Assembly (NCBI GenBank): GCA_964416315.1
Contig: CAYQDR010000039.1
Coordinates: 1 to 35,402 of the forward strand
Direction of reading: 5' to 3'
DNA length: 35,402 nucleotides
Origin: CAYQDR01 sp964416315
Lineage (GTDB): Bacteria; Methylomirabilota; Methylomirabilia; Rokubacteriales; DASRDR01
Both the position numbers and the translations under genes were made by a program. Below, piece by piece: positions 1-8,507 of the stretch (within the stretch, counting starts at the first letter, position 1; every line of letters begins with the position of its first letter). The notes under the pieces are model-generated. The model was not told where the DNA came from and did no database searches. It saw only the letters and a program-made list of their open reading frames with translations.

Positions 1-167
1 CCGGAGATCCCGAACGGGTTGAACTCGTGAAACACCACGTCGATGATGGTGGCTTCCGCGCGCTTCGCCGCTTCCACCAGCGCCGTCTTCACGGTTTCAA
101 GATTGTTGAGGATCTCGGAGCTGCACTCGTACAGCTCCAGCAGCAGGTGACGACCCAGGCTGTGCAA
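1..167 (-). CDS. speD: S-adenosylmethionine decarboxylase, N-terminal part (cut by window edge)
   Basis: The minus strand from 167 to the left edge encodes about 55 residues matching the start of prokaryotic pyruvoyl AdoMet decarboxylase. The opening reads HSLGRHLLLELYEC after the initiator, followed by a VDVVFHEFNPFG-type stretch that normally precedes the Ser self-cleavage site. The cleavage site itself lies beyond the window. The start is a TTG at 165-167, with a GGGAGG Shine-Dalgarno run about nine bases upstream. The enzyme makes decarboxylated SAM, the aminopropyl donor for spermidine, in the cytoplasm. It is divergent from the arginine decarboxylase and agmatinase genes, so the locus supplies both halves of spermidine. 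A good minus-strand promoter lies at 253-280. Confidence 0.88.
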   Translation of the reverse strand, partial: MHSLGRHLLLELYECSSEILNNLETVKTALVEAAKRAEATIIDVVFHEFNPFGIS

Positions 168-252
168 TCCTATCGACCTCCCTTCCTCGCCCGAACTCGC
201 GTGCGGCGACCTCTTCTCTCGAACGCCGTCACGCAGGGCGAATTTCGGCTGA

Positions 253-280
253 ATTATAGAGCACGAAGGTCGCAATGCAA
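253..280 (-). promoter_or_regulatory. Predicted sigma70-type promoter for speD
   Basis: Read on the minus strand, TTGCAT (275-280) and TATAAT (253-258) are separated by 16 bases. The initiation point would be near 246, leaving a leader of about 80 bases before the speD TTG at 167. This is an A/T-rich island in very GC-rich DNA, which supports the call. It is a sequence match only. Confidence 0.6.
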
Positions 281-291
281 GGAAAAAATAC

Positions 292-319
292 TTGCGTTTT
301 ACTCGCGGGGCAGTATGAT
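292..319 (+). promoter_or_regulatory. Predicted promoter for the arginine decarboxylase-agmatinase genes
   Basis: On the plus strand TTGCGT (292-297) and TATGAT (314-319) are 16 bases apart, about 58 bases before the decarboxylase start at 378. It sits back to back with the speD promoter at 253-280, with only 11 bases between the two -35 boxes. A single regulator bound there could control both directions. No clear operator palindrome was seen. Confidence 0.5.
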
Positions 320-377
320 ACGGCCGGCGCCGGCCGGAAGCGCGCGGCTCGCGCGAGACGAAGCGACGGAGGTGACG

Positions 378-860
378 ATGATCTGGAAGAAGGTGACGAA
401 GATGGCGGCCACGGCCGGGTGCGCCGAGGGCGGAACGGATCTCAACGCGTTCGACAACGCTCTCCTCGCCGCAGGAATCGGCAACGTGAACCTGGTGAAG
501 GTCTCCAGCATCGTCCCCCCAGACGTGGACATCGTCACGCTTCCCCAGATCCGCCCCGGAGCCCTCGTCCCCGCCGCCTACGCCGCGGAAACCAGCACGA
601 CGCCGGGCGAGCGGATTACCGCGGCGGTCGGCTACGCCCTCCCGGAGGACCGGACGAAGCCCGGGGTCATCATGGAGTACCACGACCGGACGGACCGCGG
701 GACGGCCGAGCGCGCCATCCGGGCGATGCTCGCCGAGGCCTTCGCCGTGCGCGGGGAGCCGATCCGGGAGCTGCGCGTGGTCGCGGTCGAGCACCGGGTC
801 GCTCGGGTGGGGTGCGCCGTCGCGGCGGTCACCCTGCTCGCCGACGACGATCTCGTATAG
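378..860 (+). CDS. Pyruvoyl-dependent arginine decarboxylase
   Basis: This 160-residue protein matches the PvlArgDC family, which decarboxylates arginine to agmatine using a pyruvoyl group formed by self-cleavage. The expected cleavage motif is the Ser43-Ser44 pair in NLVKVSSIVPP; the second Ser becomes the pyruvoyl. A Glu near residue 100, in VIMEYHDRT, fits the family's catalytic acid. An upstream open frame continues from 27, but the real start is the ATG at 378: a GGAGGTG ribosome site sits seven bases before it and homology begins there. The agmatinase follows at 909, giving the route arginine to agmatine to putrescine. This enzyme type is best known from archaea and from some bacteria such as Chlamydia, so its presence is mildly diagnostic of lineage. 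Confidence 0.93.
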   Translation: MIWKKVTKMAATAGCAEGGTDLNAFDNALLAAGIGNVNLVKVSSIVPPDVDIVTLPQIRPGALVPAAYAAETSTTPGERITAAVGYALPEDRTKPGVIMEYHDRTDRGTAERAIRAMLAEAFAVRGEPIRELRVVAVEHRVARVGCAVAAVTLLADDDLV

Positions 861-890
861 AGGCCCCTCTCCCTGGGAGGGAGGGGGAGT
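861..890. repeat. C/T-rich imperfect palindrome between decarboxylase and agmatinase
   Basis: A CCCCTCTCCC arm faces a GGGAGGGGG arm across a few bases. It resembles the palindromes at 2623-2668 and 14289-14316. It could fold as a hairpin in the transcript but lacks a following T run, so it is not a classical terminator. Confidence 0.5.
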
Positions 891-908
891 AATTGCCCTG
901 AAGCGTCG

Positions 909-1784
909 ATGACCCTGACGCCGGCCCGGCCCCCCTTCATCGCCTGCCGCGCCGAGCCCCGCGGCGCCGCCGTCGTCCTCTACGGGATCCCCTTCGAAGG
1001 GCGCGTGAACCAGCGCCGGGGCGCCTATCTGGGCCCGGGCGCCGTCCGTCGCGCCTCCGACCTCCTGGAGACCTACGCGCCCGCTCTGGGCCTCGACCTG
1101 ACGGACCTCGCCCTCGCCGATGCCGGCGACGTCCCGGTGCTCGACGGCGAGCCCCGCGCCGCGCTTGCGGCCGTGCGGGCGGCGCTCGCGGGCGTGCTCG
1201 ACCCGGCCCAGCGCTGGGTCTTCCTCGGCGGCGACCACACCGTGACGGCGCCGATCGTCGAGGTCGCCCTCTCCCACTACCCCGACCTCCGGGTGGTCCA
1301 GTTCGATGCCCACCCGGATCTCCGCCGGGAGTTCCTGGGGGAGGCCTGGAACTACGCCTCGGCGATGAGCCGCGTCCTCGACGTCCTCGGCCCCGACCGG
1401 CTCTACCAGATCGGGCTCCGGACGGGCGATCGCGAGGAGTGGACGCCCCCCCGGGGGACGCGGGTGTTCCCCGCGTGGGGGATGCCGGCCCCCCAGGCGG
1501 CGGCCGCGGTGGCGGCCGAGGTCGCGGGGCGGCCCCTCTACGTCACGGTGGACATCGACGTCCTGGATCCGTCGGTCGCCCCGGGCACCGGCTCCCCCGA
1601 GCCGGGCGGCCTCGGCGTCGGGGACCTCCTGGCGGCGCTCCGCAACCTCGGCACCGCCCGCATCGTCGGCTTCGACGTCGTGGAGGTCTCGCCGCTCTGG
1701 GACGCCTCCGGTCGGACCGCCGTCACCGCCGCTGCGATCGTGCGCGAGGCGATTCTCGAGTGGTGGGGCAAGTCGGCCACCTGA
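909..1784 (+). CDS. speB: Agmatinase-type ureohydrolase
   Basis: This is a 291-residue arginase/agmatinase family enzyme, expected to split agmatine into putrescine and urea at a dinuclear Mn site. The metal-binding motifs are present in order: GGDHT (near residue 108), FDAHPDL (near 133) and VDIDVLDPS (near 217), followed by APGTGSPEPGG. The segment after DAHPD reads EAWNYASAM, where most family members have a Ser/Asp-His pair (for example SHA or DHG); the usual His is Tyr here. Placement directly after the arginine decarboxylase makes agmatine the likely substrate, but another guanidino compound cannot be excluded. The ATG at 909 is used. The stop overlaps the next gene's start, which suggests translational coupling. 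Confidence 0.88.
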   Translation: MTLTPARPPFIACRAEPRGAAVVLYGIPFEGRVNQRRGAYLGPGAVRRASDLLETYAPALGLDLTDLALADAGDVPVLDGEPRAALAAVRAALAGVLDPAQRWVFLGGDHTVTAPIVEVALSHYPDLRVVQFDAHPDLRREFLGEAWNYASAMSRVLDVLGPDRLYQIGLRTGDREEWTPPRGTRVFPAWGMPAPQAAAAVAAEVAGRPLYVTVDIDVLDPSVAPGTGSPEPGGLGVGDLLAALRNLGTARIVGFDVVEVSPLWDASGRTAVTAAAIVREAILEWWGKSAT

Positions 1785-2620
1785 GCGGGGACCTGTCCCG
1801 GCTGAGCGCCGCCGGCCGGGCGCCGCGCCGCGCCCGGCAGCCGGGGACGCGCGGGGAGTTCTACGACTCGCCCCTCTACTACCACATCGCCTTCGACCTG
1901 AACCGAAAGATCGAGACCGACTTCCTCGAAGCGTGCTTCGCCCGTTACGCGCGCGGGCGCGTCCGCCACGTCCTGGACGTCGCGTGCGGCACGGGCCACC
2001 ACACCCTGCGCCTCGCCCGCCGGGGTTACCGGATGGTCGCGCTCGACCTCTCGGCCGTCAGCATCGGGTTCCTGCGCCGGGCCGCGGCCGCCGAGGGGCT
2101 GCCCGTCACCGCCGTGGTCGGGGACATGACGGCCTTCCGTCTCCCCCGACCCGTCGACGCCGTGATCTGCATGCAGGACTCCCAGGGGCACCTCCTCACG
2201 AACGAGGCGCTCCTCGCCCACCTCCGGGCCGTGCGCGCGAACCTCCGCCCCGGCGGCATCTACGTCTTCGATCGGCTCATCCCCGGGAACCGGTGGGCGA
2301 ATCCCATCGCCCGCTGGGCGTGGACCCGCCGGCGCGGCGGCGTCACCGTCCGCACGACTTTCCGGACCCTGGAGGCGTACGACCCCGTCAGCCAGGTCTG
2401 TGACGAGATCATGCGCTTCGAGATCACCGAGAACGGGACGCGCCGGGTCATCACCCAGTGCCACAAGACCCGCATCGTCTTCCCCCAGGAGCTCCGGACG
2501 GTGGTCCGGCTGGCCGGAGGCTTCGAGTTCGTCGGCTGGTTCTCGAACTTCAGCCTGCGCCGCCCGCTCGAGCGCGCCCGCGCCTCCCTGATGATGATCA
2601 CCGTCCTCCGACGCGTTTGA
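1763..2620 (+). CDS. Class I SAM-dependent methyltransferase
   Basis: This protein of about 285 residues has a Rossmann-fold methyltransferase core. Motif I is VLDVACGTGHHTL, the motif II acidic residue is in MVALDLS, and a later LRPGGIYVFD strand matches motif IV/V. The N-terminal GEFYDSPLYYHIAFDLNR resembles small-molecule methyltransferases of the Methyltransf_25 kind. The substrate is not recognisable. No ATG is available in the expected region; GTG codons at 1760 and 1763 both lie inside the end of the agmatinase gene, so the start is uncertain and translation is probably coupled. Its position after the polyamine genes hints at a polyamine or amino-compound substrate, but that is only inference. 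Confidence 0.82.
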   Translation: MGQVGHLSGDLSRLSAAGRAPRRARQPGTRGEFYDSPLYYHIAFDLNRKIETDFLEACFARYARGRVRHVLDVACGTGHHTLRLARRGYRMVALDLSAVSIGFLRRAAAAEGLPVTAVVGDMTAFRLPRPVDAVICMQDSQGHLLTNEALLAHLRAVRANLRPGGIYVFDRLIPGNRWANPIARWAWTRRRGGVTVRTTFRTLEAYDPVSQVCDEIMRFEITENGTRRVITQCHKTRIVFPQELRTVVRLAGGFEFVGWFSNFSLRRPLERARASLMMITVLRRV

Positions 2621-2622
2621 CC

Positions 2623-2668
2623 CCCCCTCCCCTCTCCCCAGAGGGGGAGAGGGTCAGGGTGAGGGGGG
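2623..2668. repeat. C/T-rich palindromic repeat
   Basis: CCCCTCTCCCC and GGGGGAGAGGG face each other across AGA, and outer C-rich and G-rich tracts extend the pairing. It lies between the methyltransferase stop and the rRNA methyltransferase start. Similar palindromes lie at 861-890 and 14289-14316. This type of element is common between genes in many high-GC environmental genomes. Confidence 0.6.
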
Positions 2669-2685
2669 GAAACGAGCCTCACCTC

Positions 2686-3861
<1,176 letters not shown>

Positions 3862-4091
3862 CAACGGCAGCCTCTGGCGACGGGTGGCGCGGCGAACGGG
3901 CGCCCACGCCGCCCGCAGCGGCAGGGGTCCTACTGGGGGATGGGTGCCGCGAGGACGGCGTGGGCTGTTCGCCGTGACAGGACCCGGCGCCACGGGGCTG
4001 TCGTGCGTCCTACGCCGTGAGGACCTTCAGGCCCCCGATGGTCAGCGTGACCAGCGCGCCCAGGATGAGGTTCCCGGTGGCTGCTGCATCG
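3862..4091. other. Gene-free stretch with hairpins and a possible tiny membrane peptide
   Basis: About 230 bases lie between the converging rRNA methyltransferase and DedA genes. Inverted segments GGGGTCCT and AGGACCC bracket part of it. On the minus strand a GGGAGG ribosome-like site precedes an ATG at 4085-4087 whose own frame closes after 15 codons. Another frame over the same DNA reads a very hydrophobic run, ATGNLILGALVTLTIGGLKV, ending at a stop at 4010-4012. A one-base difference would join that start to this peptide. I do not call a gene. Confidence 0.3.
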
Positions 4092-4748
4092 TCAGTCCCT
4101 CCCGACTCCCGGGGGCGCGCGGCGTCGGAGGCGGCGGTAGGCGACGCGACACCCCCAGACGCCGACGAAGACGCCCAGGACGCCGAGGGCCGCCCAGTTG
4201 TAGCGGACGAGGACCCGCGTCGCCCAGTCGAGGTGCGTCCCGGCGAGCAGCCCCAGGCCGACGACGAACCCGTTCCAGAGGACGACCGAGATCCCGGCGA
4301 AGACCCACACCTTCCACTCGGCGAAGCCCGCGAGGCCGGCCGCGGGAGTGACGAGCGCCCGGATCCCGGGGAAGAAGCGGGAGACCGCGATGGCCGGGGC
4401 GCCGTAGCGCGCGAACCAGTCCTCGATCCGATGGAGCCGCCCCGTCGGCAGGTACCGGCCCATCGGCCCTTGCAATAGCGCCCGGCCCCACCGGCGGCCC
4501 ACCCGGAACGCCCCCATGACCCCGAGTTGCGTGCCGGCGATGGCGGCCGCGAGGACGAGGACCGGCTCGAGGACCCCGCGGCCGGCGAGGAACCCGGCGT
4601 AGACGGCGATGACGTCGGTGGGCCAGGGCGGGAAGAAGCTCTCGAGGATGCAGCTCAGGAACACGACCGTGTAGAGCAGGAGCGGCGGGACTCCCGGGTC
4701 GAGGATGATGGCGGCGATCCGCTCGGGATCCACCCAGTGCGGGCCCAA
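4092..4748 (-). CDS. DedA/VTT-family membrane protein
   Basis: This 218-residue inner-membrane protein belongs to the DedA (SNARE-associated, VTT) family, whose members act in lipid (undecaprenyl phosphate or phospholipid) movement and envelope homeostasis. Family signatures are the re-entrant ESFFPPWPTD segment (about 36-45) and SRFFPGIRALVTPAAG (about 123-138), with several hydrophobic helices to residue 200. The first codon is a TTG at 4746-4748 lying within the inverted-repeat end of the 4737-4890 element, so the first residues MGPHW are encoded by the repeat. A GTG at 4731-4733 is an alternative start just inside the gene. Neither has a strong ribosome site. The gene is isolated, with its neighbours on other transcripts. 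Confidence 0.85.
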   Translation of the reverse strand: MGPHWVDPERIAAIILDPGVPPLLLYTVVFLSCILESFFPPWPTDVIAVYAGFLAGRGVLEPVLVLAAAIAGTQLGVMGAFRVGRRWGRALLQGPMGRYLPTGRLHRIEDWFARYGAPAIAVSRFFPGIRALVTPAAGLAGFAEWKVWVFAGISVVLWNGFVVGLGLLAGTHLDWATRVLVRYNWAALGVLGVFVGVWGCRVAYRRLRRRAPPGVGRD

Positions 4749-4890
4749 TTAGCTTCGCCTAGCGTCGTCCTCGGTCGTCGGCGGACCGTACCTTTGCGGG
4801 GTACCCGGTCCGGCCGAAGGCCGGCCGGGTCGTACGCCTCGGCCCGCCTCCTCCCTGCGTCCTCGCTATGCTCGCTACTTGGCCCCGCAC
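4737..4890 (+). repeat. Inverted-repeat-bounded short element, copy 1 (MITE-like)
   Basis: The left end reads GTGCGGGCCCAATTAGC. The right end, read on the other strand, begins GTGCGGGGCCAAGTAGC: a 17-base terminal inverted repeat with two mismatches. The interior contains a GC-rich hairpin around 4795-4830. Two interior blocks, about 4754-4782 and 4833-4885, match the element at 34849-35025 in opposite orientation with few differences. There is no transposase frame inside. A target-site duplication could not be made out. It supplies the upstream edge and first codons of the DedA gene. Confidence 0.7.
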
Positions 4891-4907
4891 ACGGAGTCGC
4901 ACCCGCG

Positions 4908-5600
4908 CTAGACGGCGGGGCGGACGACGCCGCCGGCCGCGCGCTGGACCGCGAAGGGCAGGGTCAGCACGCGCGGGACATCCCCGAGACGGTGGTGGAA
5001 CTCGAAGGTCAGGCTCTGGACCTCGGGCCGGAGCCGGGGGAAGTAGACGAACCCTTCGCTCCGCGCACCCGGGTGGAGGGCCCCGACGGGCAGCGCGAGC
5101 ATCGCGATGTCGTCGGGGCGCGACGCGGGCGGGTAGTAGTACGGGTAGGGCCACGGCGGACCCCACCACCAGGGATCCCAGTAGTGCGGCCGGCGCCAGT
5201 GGAACGCGACGCCCCCCGCCACCCCCACGACGATGCCCCGGGGCTCGCCGCCCCAGCCACCAATGAGCCGGCGGACCTCCACCGGGGGCAGGGCCGTGTA
5301 CTGCAGGCGCGTCTCGTCGAAGAGCCGGAGGTCGGCGTACTCGAACCGGAGGGGCTGGGCCGTCCCGTTGGCGATCGCGAGGTGGAAGGGCGTGACGTAC
5401 ACCGGCAGGGAGGCGGGAACGCCCTGCCACGCCGAGGGCCGCACGACGACCTGGATGCCGTCGCTCTCCGCCCGGACGCTGCCTTGGGCGGGGTCGAGCG
5501 CGAGGCCCGCCCCGGGCACCGGAACGACGACCCGCGAGGGGGCGGTCGCGCACCCGGCGAGCGCGACGGCCACGGCGAGCGCGAGCGCACGGGTCCCCAC
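4908..5600 (-). CDS. Predicted lipoprotein of unknown function
   Basis: I do not recognise the family. The sequence opens GTRALALAVAVALAGCATAP, a short basic and hydrophobic signal peptide with a lipobox (LAGC), so the mature protein should be lipid-anchored at Cys16. The middle carries an aromatic, Pro-rich stretch (HYWDPWWWGPPWPYPYYYPP) that looks surface-exposed or repeat-like. The rest alternates beta-like segments, including a PVYVTPFHLAIANGT segment reminiscent of Ig-like folds. The GTG at 5600 gives a normal-length signal; a longer GTG start at 5660 lies just three bases after the alaS stop and has a G-rich ribosome site. It probably shares the alaS transcript. Confidence 0.75.
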   Translation of the reverse strand: MGTRALALAVAVALAGCATAPSRVVVPVPGAGLALDPAQGSVRAESDGIQVVVRPSAWQGVPASLPVYVTPFHLAIANGTAQPLRFEYADLRLFDETRLQYTALPPVEVRRLIGGWGGEPRGIVVGVAGGVAFHWRRPHYWDPWWWGPPWPYPYYYPPASRPDDIAMLALPVGALHPGARSEGFVYFPRLRPEVQSLTFEFHHRLGDVPRVLTLPFAVQRAAGGVVRPAV

Positions 5601-5663
5601 GGGCCTACCCTCGGGGAAGATGCGCCGGGATGCGACGGGGATCGGCCCGCGGCGGCTCACGGC

Positions 5664-8366
5664 TCAGCCCCCCGCGGCCCGCGCCACCCAGTCGTACACG
5701 GCCGCGAGCGCTGCGTCGAGGCCCTCCGGGTTCTTGCCCCCCGCCTGGGCGAGGTCGGGCCGCCCGCCGCCGCCGCCGGCCACGGCCCGGGCGACCTCCT
5801 GGACGAGCTTCCCGGCGTGGAAGCGACCCGTGAGATCCTTCGTCACCGCGCCGACCAGGTTCACCTTGCCATCCACGACGCTGCCGAGGCAGATCACGCC
5901 CGAGCCCAGGCGCTCCCGCACGGAGTCCGCGACCGCGCGGAGGGCCCCGGCGTCGAGCCCGTCGAGCCGCGCCGTCACCACTGCGACACCGCCCACCTGG
6001 CGCGCGCCCGCAACGAGGTCCTGGGCCCGGCTCTTCGCCAGGCGGCCCTCGAGGTCCCCGAGTTGCCGCTCGAGCACGCGCTGCTCCTCGAGGAGCTTCT
6101 GGAGGCGCCGCGGCACCTCCAGCGGCGGGATGCGGAGGAGGCCCGCCGCCTCGCGGAGCGCCGCCTCCTCGTGCCCCACGTGCTGGAGCGCCGAGGCTCC
6201 GGTCACCGCCTCGACACGGCGGACGCCTGCCGCGATGGCGCCCTCGGAGGTGACCTTGAAGAGGCCGATCTGGCCGGTGGCGTCGAGGTGCGTCCCGCCG
6301 CACAGCTCCGTCGAGAACTCACCGATCTTCACGACCCGCACCCGCTGGCCGTACTTCTCGCCGAACAGCGCCAGGGCCCCCATCCGGAGCGCCTCGTCGA
6401 GCTCGGTCCAGAAGGGATCCACCGCCAGGTTGTCCCGGACCTTCTCGTTGACGAGATCCTCGATGCGCTCGAGGTCCCGGTCCTTCACGCCGCTCGGGTG
6501 GGTGAAGTCGAACCGGAGGCGGTCCGGCGCGACCAGCGAGCCCGCCTGGGCGACGTGTGTGCCGAGGACGCGCCGGAGGGCCGCGTGGAGGAGGTGGGTG
6601 CCCGTGTGGTGCAGCCGCAGCCCCTGGCGCCGCGGCGACTCGACCGTGACGGCCACCTCCTCGCCCTCGCGGAAGCCGCCCTGGCCCACCCGGACCCGAT
6701 GGACGACGAGCCCGGAGCCCCGGTAGTAGGTGTCCAGGATCTGCCCCTGGCCCTGGCGGCCCGTGAGGAGCCCCGTGTCGCCGATCTGGCCGCCCGCCTC
6801 CGCGTAGCACGGCGTCCGGTCGAGGATCACCTCGACCTCGTCGCCGGCCGCAGCCTCCCGGCGGCGGCCTCCGTCGCGGACCAGGGCCAGGATGCGGGCC
6901 GGCGCCGCGAGCGCCTCGTACCCGAGGAACTCCACCGCCGGCAGCTCGGCGGCGAGGGTCTGGTAGAGCGCGGCGCTGTCGCCCGGCTCGCCGGCCACGC
7001 CGAAGGCGGCGCCGGCGCGGGCGCGCTCGCGCTGGGTCTCCATCTCGGCCTCGTACTCCGCCAGGGTCTCGGCGGTGACGGCGAAGCCCCGGTCCTCGAA
7101 GGTCTCCTGGGCGAGGTCCACGGGGAAGCCGTAGGTGTCGTAGAGCGTGAAGACGACCCGGCCCGGCACCCGGGGGCGCCGCCCCGCGCCGCCGCCCACG
7201 GCCGGCCAGCCGGCGGCCGACCCGATCTCCTCCTCGATCTTCTCGAGGCCGCGGTCGAGCGTCTCGGCGAAGCGCTCCTCCTCGAGCCGGACGGTCTCCT
7301 GGACCCGCGCCCGGTGTTCGCGGAGCTCCGGGTAGACGCCGCCCATCAACTCGGCGGTCGTCCCCGTCACCTCCCAGAGGAACGGCTCCATGAGGCCGAG
7401 GAGGCGTCCATGGCGCATCGCCCGGCGCATGATCCGCCGGAGGACGTAGCCCCGCCACTCGTTCGACGGGACGACCTGGTCCGAGATCAGGAAGGCCGCG
7501 GCCCGGGCGTGATCCGCGATCACGCGCATGGAGACGTCATCGGCCTCGCGGGCGCCGAACGACCGGCCCGAGAGCCGCTCGACGTGGGCGATCAGCGGCC
7601 GGAGCAGGTCCGTCAGGAAGTTCGACTCGACGCCCTGCACGACCGCGGCGATCCGCTCGAGCCCCATACCGGTGTCGATCGAGGGCTTGGGGAGCCGCGT
7701 CAGTCGCCCGTCCGCGCTCCGGTCGAACTGCATGAAGACGAGGTTCCAGATCTCGAGCCACCGGTCGCACTCGCAGGCCGGCCCGAGGCACCGCCGGCCC
7801 GCCGCCACCTCGGCGCACGGCACGTGGTCGCCCTGCTGGTAGTGCACCTCGGAGCACGGCCCGCATGGCCCGTGGTCGCCCATCGCCCAGAAGTTGTCCT
7901 TCTCGCCCAGGCGCAGGATCCGCTCGTCCGTGAAGCCGGCCACCTTCTTCCAGAGGCCGAAGGCCTCGTCGTCGTCGGTGAAGACGGTCGCCCAGAGGCG
8001 CTCCCCGGGGAGCCCGAGGTCTCGCGTCAGGAACTCCCAGGCGTAGGCGATCGCCTCGGCCTTGAAGTAGTCGCCGAAGGAGAAGTTGCCGAGCATCTCG
8101 AAGAACGTGTGGTGCCGCGCGGTCCGCCCGACGTTCTCCAGGTCGTTGTGCTTGCCGCCGGCCCGGACGCACTTCTGGCAGGTGGTCGCCCGGACGTAGT
8201 CGCGGCGCTCCTCGCCGAGGAAGACCGCCTTGAACTGGACCATCCCGGCGTTCGTGAAGAGGAGGGTCGGGTCCTGGGCCGGGACGAGCGGGGAGGAGCG
8301 GACGATCGCGTGGCCGTTCCGCTCGAAGTGCCGGAGAAACCGCTCCCTGAGCTCGTGGCCGGTCAT
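5664..8366 (-). CDS. alaS: Alanyl-tRNA synthetase
   Basis: This is a 900-residue class II synthetase that charges tRNA-Ala. The aminoacylation core carries TNAGMVQFK, RATTCQKCVRAGGKHNDLENVG, HHTFFEMLGNFSFGDYFK and the motif 3 segment GMGLERIAA. The editing domain has the zinc ligands HHTGTHLLH and CGGTHLDATG. The C-terminal C-Ala domain ends with the Gly-rich GGGGGRPDLAQAGG block. Length and domain order are normal. An extra Cys-rich segment (CAEVAAGRRCLGPACECD) near residues 190-205 is seen in a subset of AlaS proteins. The ATG at 8366 begins the usual MTGHELRERFLRHFE. It is divergent from the outer-membrane-type gene at 8508 and is followed closely by the lipoprotein. Confidence 0.97.
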   Translation of the reverse strand: MTGHELRERFLRHFERNGHAIVRSSPLVPAQDPTLLFTNAGMVQFKAVFLGEERRDYVRATTCQKCVRAGGKHNDLENVGRTARHHTFFEMLGNFSFGDYFKAEAIAYAWEFLTRDLGLPGERLWATVFTDDDEAFGLWKKVAGFTDERILRLGEKDNFWAMGDHGPCGPCSEVHYQQGDHVPCAEVAAGRRCLGPACECDRWLEIWNLVFMQFDRSADGRLTRLPKPSIDTGMGLERIAAVVQGVESNFLTDLLRPLIAHVERLSGRSFGAREADDVSMRVIADHARAAAFLISDQVVPSNEWRGYVLRRIMRRAMRHGRLLGLMEPFLWEVTGTTAELMGGVYPELREHRARVQETVRLEEERFAETLDRGLEKIEEEIGSAAGWPAVGGGAGRRPRVPGRVVFTLYDTYGFPVDLAQETFEDRGFAVTAETLAEYEAEMETQRERARAGAAFGVAGEPGDSAALYQTLAAELPAVEFLGYEALAAPARILALVRDGGRRREAAAGDEVEVILDRTPCYAEAGGQIGDTGLLTGRQGQGQILDTYYRGSGLVVHRVRVGQGGFREGEEVAVTVESPRRQGLRLHHTGTHLLHAALRRVLGTHVAQAGSLVAPDRLRFDFTHPSGVKDRDLERIEDLVNEKVRDNLAVDPFWTELDEALRMGALALFGEKYGQRVRVVKIGEFSTELCGGTHLDATGQIGLFKVTSEGAIAAGVRRVEAVTGASALQHVGHEEAALREAAGLLRIPPLEVPRRLQKLLEEQRVLERQLGDLEGRLAKSRAQDLVAGARQVGGVAVVTARLDGLDAGALRAVADSVRERLGSGVICLGSVVDGKVNLVGAVTKDLTGRFHAGKLVQEVARAVAGGGGGRPDLAQAGGKNPEGLDAALAAVYDWVARAAGG

Positions 8367-8414
8367 GGGATTCCCATGATACCACCGGCCGGCCGCACCG
8401 GACGGGCGGGCGAG

Positions 8415-8443
8415 TTGACAGCCGCGGCGGGATTGCCTATAGT
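8415..8443 (+). promoter_or_regulatory. Near-consensus sigma70 promoter
   Basis: TTGACA (8415-8420) and TATAGT (8438-8443) are separated by exactly 17 bases. Transcription would start near 8450, giving a leader of about 58 bases before the ATG at 8508. It is the best promoter match in the window, with a perfect -35 and five of six at -10. Confidence 0.75.
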
Positions 8444-8507
8444 CCCCGGCGTCGGTCGGCTCGGCAACGGGCGCACAGGCCGTTCACATCCGATTCGGGA
8501 GGCACGC

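Noticed and set aside
27..377. N-terminal extension of the arginine decarboxylase from an ATG at 27
   Set aside because: This part overlaps speD on the other strand and the divergent promoters. The ATG at 378 has a strong ribosome site and marks the start of homology.
3862..4016. Riboswitch or structured RNA in the gap after the rRNA methyltransferase
   Set aside because: Some inverted segments pair, but in 70% GC DNA this is expected, and I recognise no known riboswitch core. The flanking genes also converge, so a leader role is unlikely.
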